Origin: Crambe crambe
Lineage: Eukaryota > Porifera > Demospongiae > Poecilosclerida > Crambeidae
Reading direction: 5' to 3'
Length of the DNA stretch: 64,000 bases
Assembly: GCA_963924555.1 (NCBI GenBank)
Contig: OZ004597.1
Coordinates: 5,164,404-5,228,403 of the forward strand
More notes on this DNA, generated by a model. It ran no database searches. It was not told the origin of the DNA and worked only from the letters and a program-made list of their open reading frames with translations. The stretch is not shown here. Positions within the stretch are counted from its first letter, which is position 1.

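Larger units (their letters stand above)
16491..63524 (+). other. PARP2 intron 7, 47.0 kb, host of a nested minus-strand gene array
   Basis: Bounded by GG|gtgagt after exon 7 and cattgtag|A before exon 8, whose phases and protein sequence join exactly. It contains the whole cysteine-rich peptide family on the opposite strand, three tandem ~13-kb units, and at least six transposon types. Confidence 0.93.

Overview
This window looks like animal nuclear DNA. It has small coding exons with canonical GT-AG splice sites, very large repeat-rich introns, and fragments of hAT, DIRS-like, pogo/Tigger-like, LTR and LINE elements. A marine invertebrate, possibly a demosponge, fits the mixture best, but no species can be proven from the sequence alone. 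Only about 0.83 kb of the 64 kb is recognisable host-gene coding sequence.

The frame of the window is one plus-strand gene, a PARP2-like poly(ADP-ribose) polymerase. It enters already open at base 1 and leaves still open at base 64000. Nine exons can be placed (1-63, 232-379, 1345-1420, 1605-1701, 4248-4349, 7815-7899, 16352-16490, 63525-63588, 63949-64000). Their phases agree at every junction. They encode the WGR domain, the linker and the first part of the helical regulatory domain. The catalytic ART domain lies beyond the right edge.

Introns 1-5 (64-7814) are packed with microsatellites and minisatellites. One of these amplifies the exon 5 splice donor itself. Intron 6 (7900-16351) holds a broken DIRS-like retroelement, a 250-codon ORF with a weak HNH-nuclease look, a hAT fragment, a MITE and a broken HECT-domain gene on the minus strand.

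Intron 7 is 47.0 kb (16491-63524) and is the most interesting part. On the minus strand it carries a family of tiny secreted peptide genes. Each has a 60-bp exon 1 that is almost exactly a signal peptide, a phase-0 intron, and an exon 2 coding a short cysteine-rich, proline-rich mature peptide, usually with nine cysteines. I count seven exon-1 copies and eleven exon-2 copies. Five genes look intact over both exons (B, C1, C2, C3, F). The others are orphan or damaged cassettes (A, D1-3, E1-2, G). Intact copies share a TATA box about 80-125 bp upstream of the start codon.

Most of the array comes from a recent tandem triplication of a ~13-kb unit (unit 1 about 21329-35030, unit 2 about 35031-48030, unit 3 about 48031-59290). 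Each unit carries a C gene, a D cassette and an E-type cassette among hAT and foldback elements. In unit 3 the E position is taken by the more divergent gene F. Later events mark each unit: a solo LTR and a TIR element only in unit 1, a 168-bp duplication in unit 2, and a local inversion plus a 1.2-kb absence in unit 3. No rRNA, tRNA or CRISPR array was recognised.
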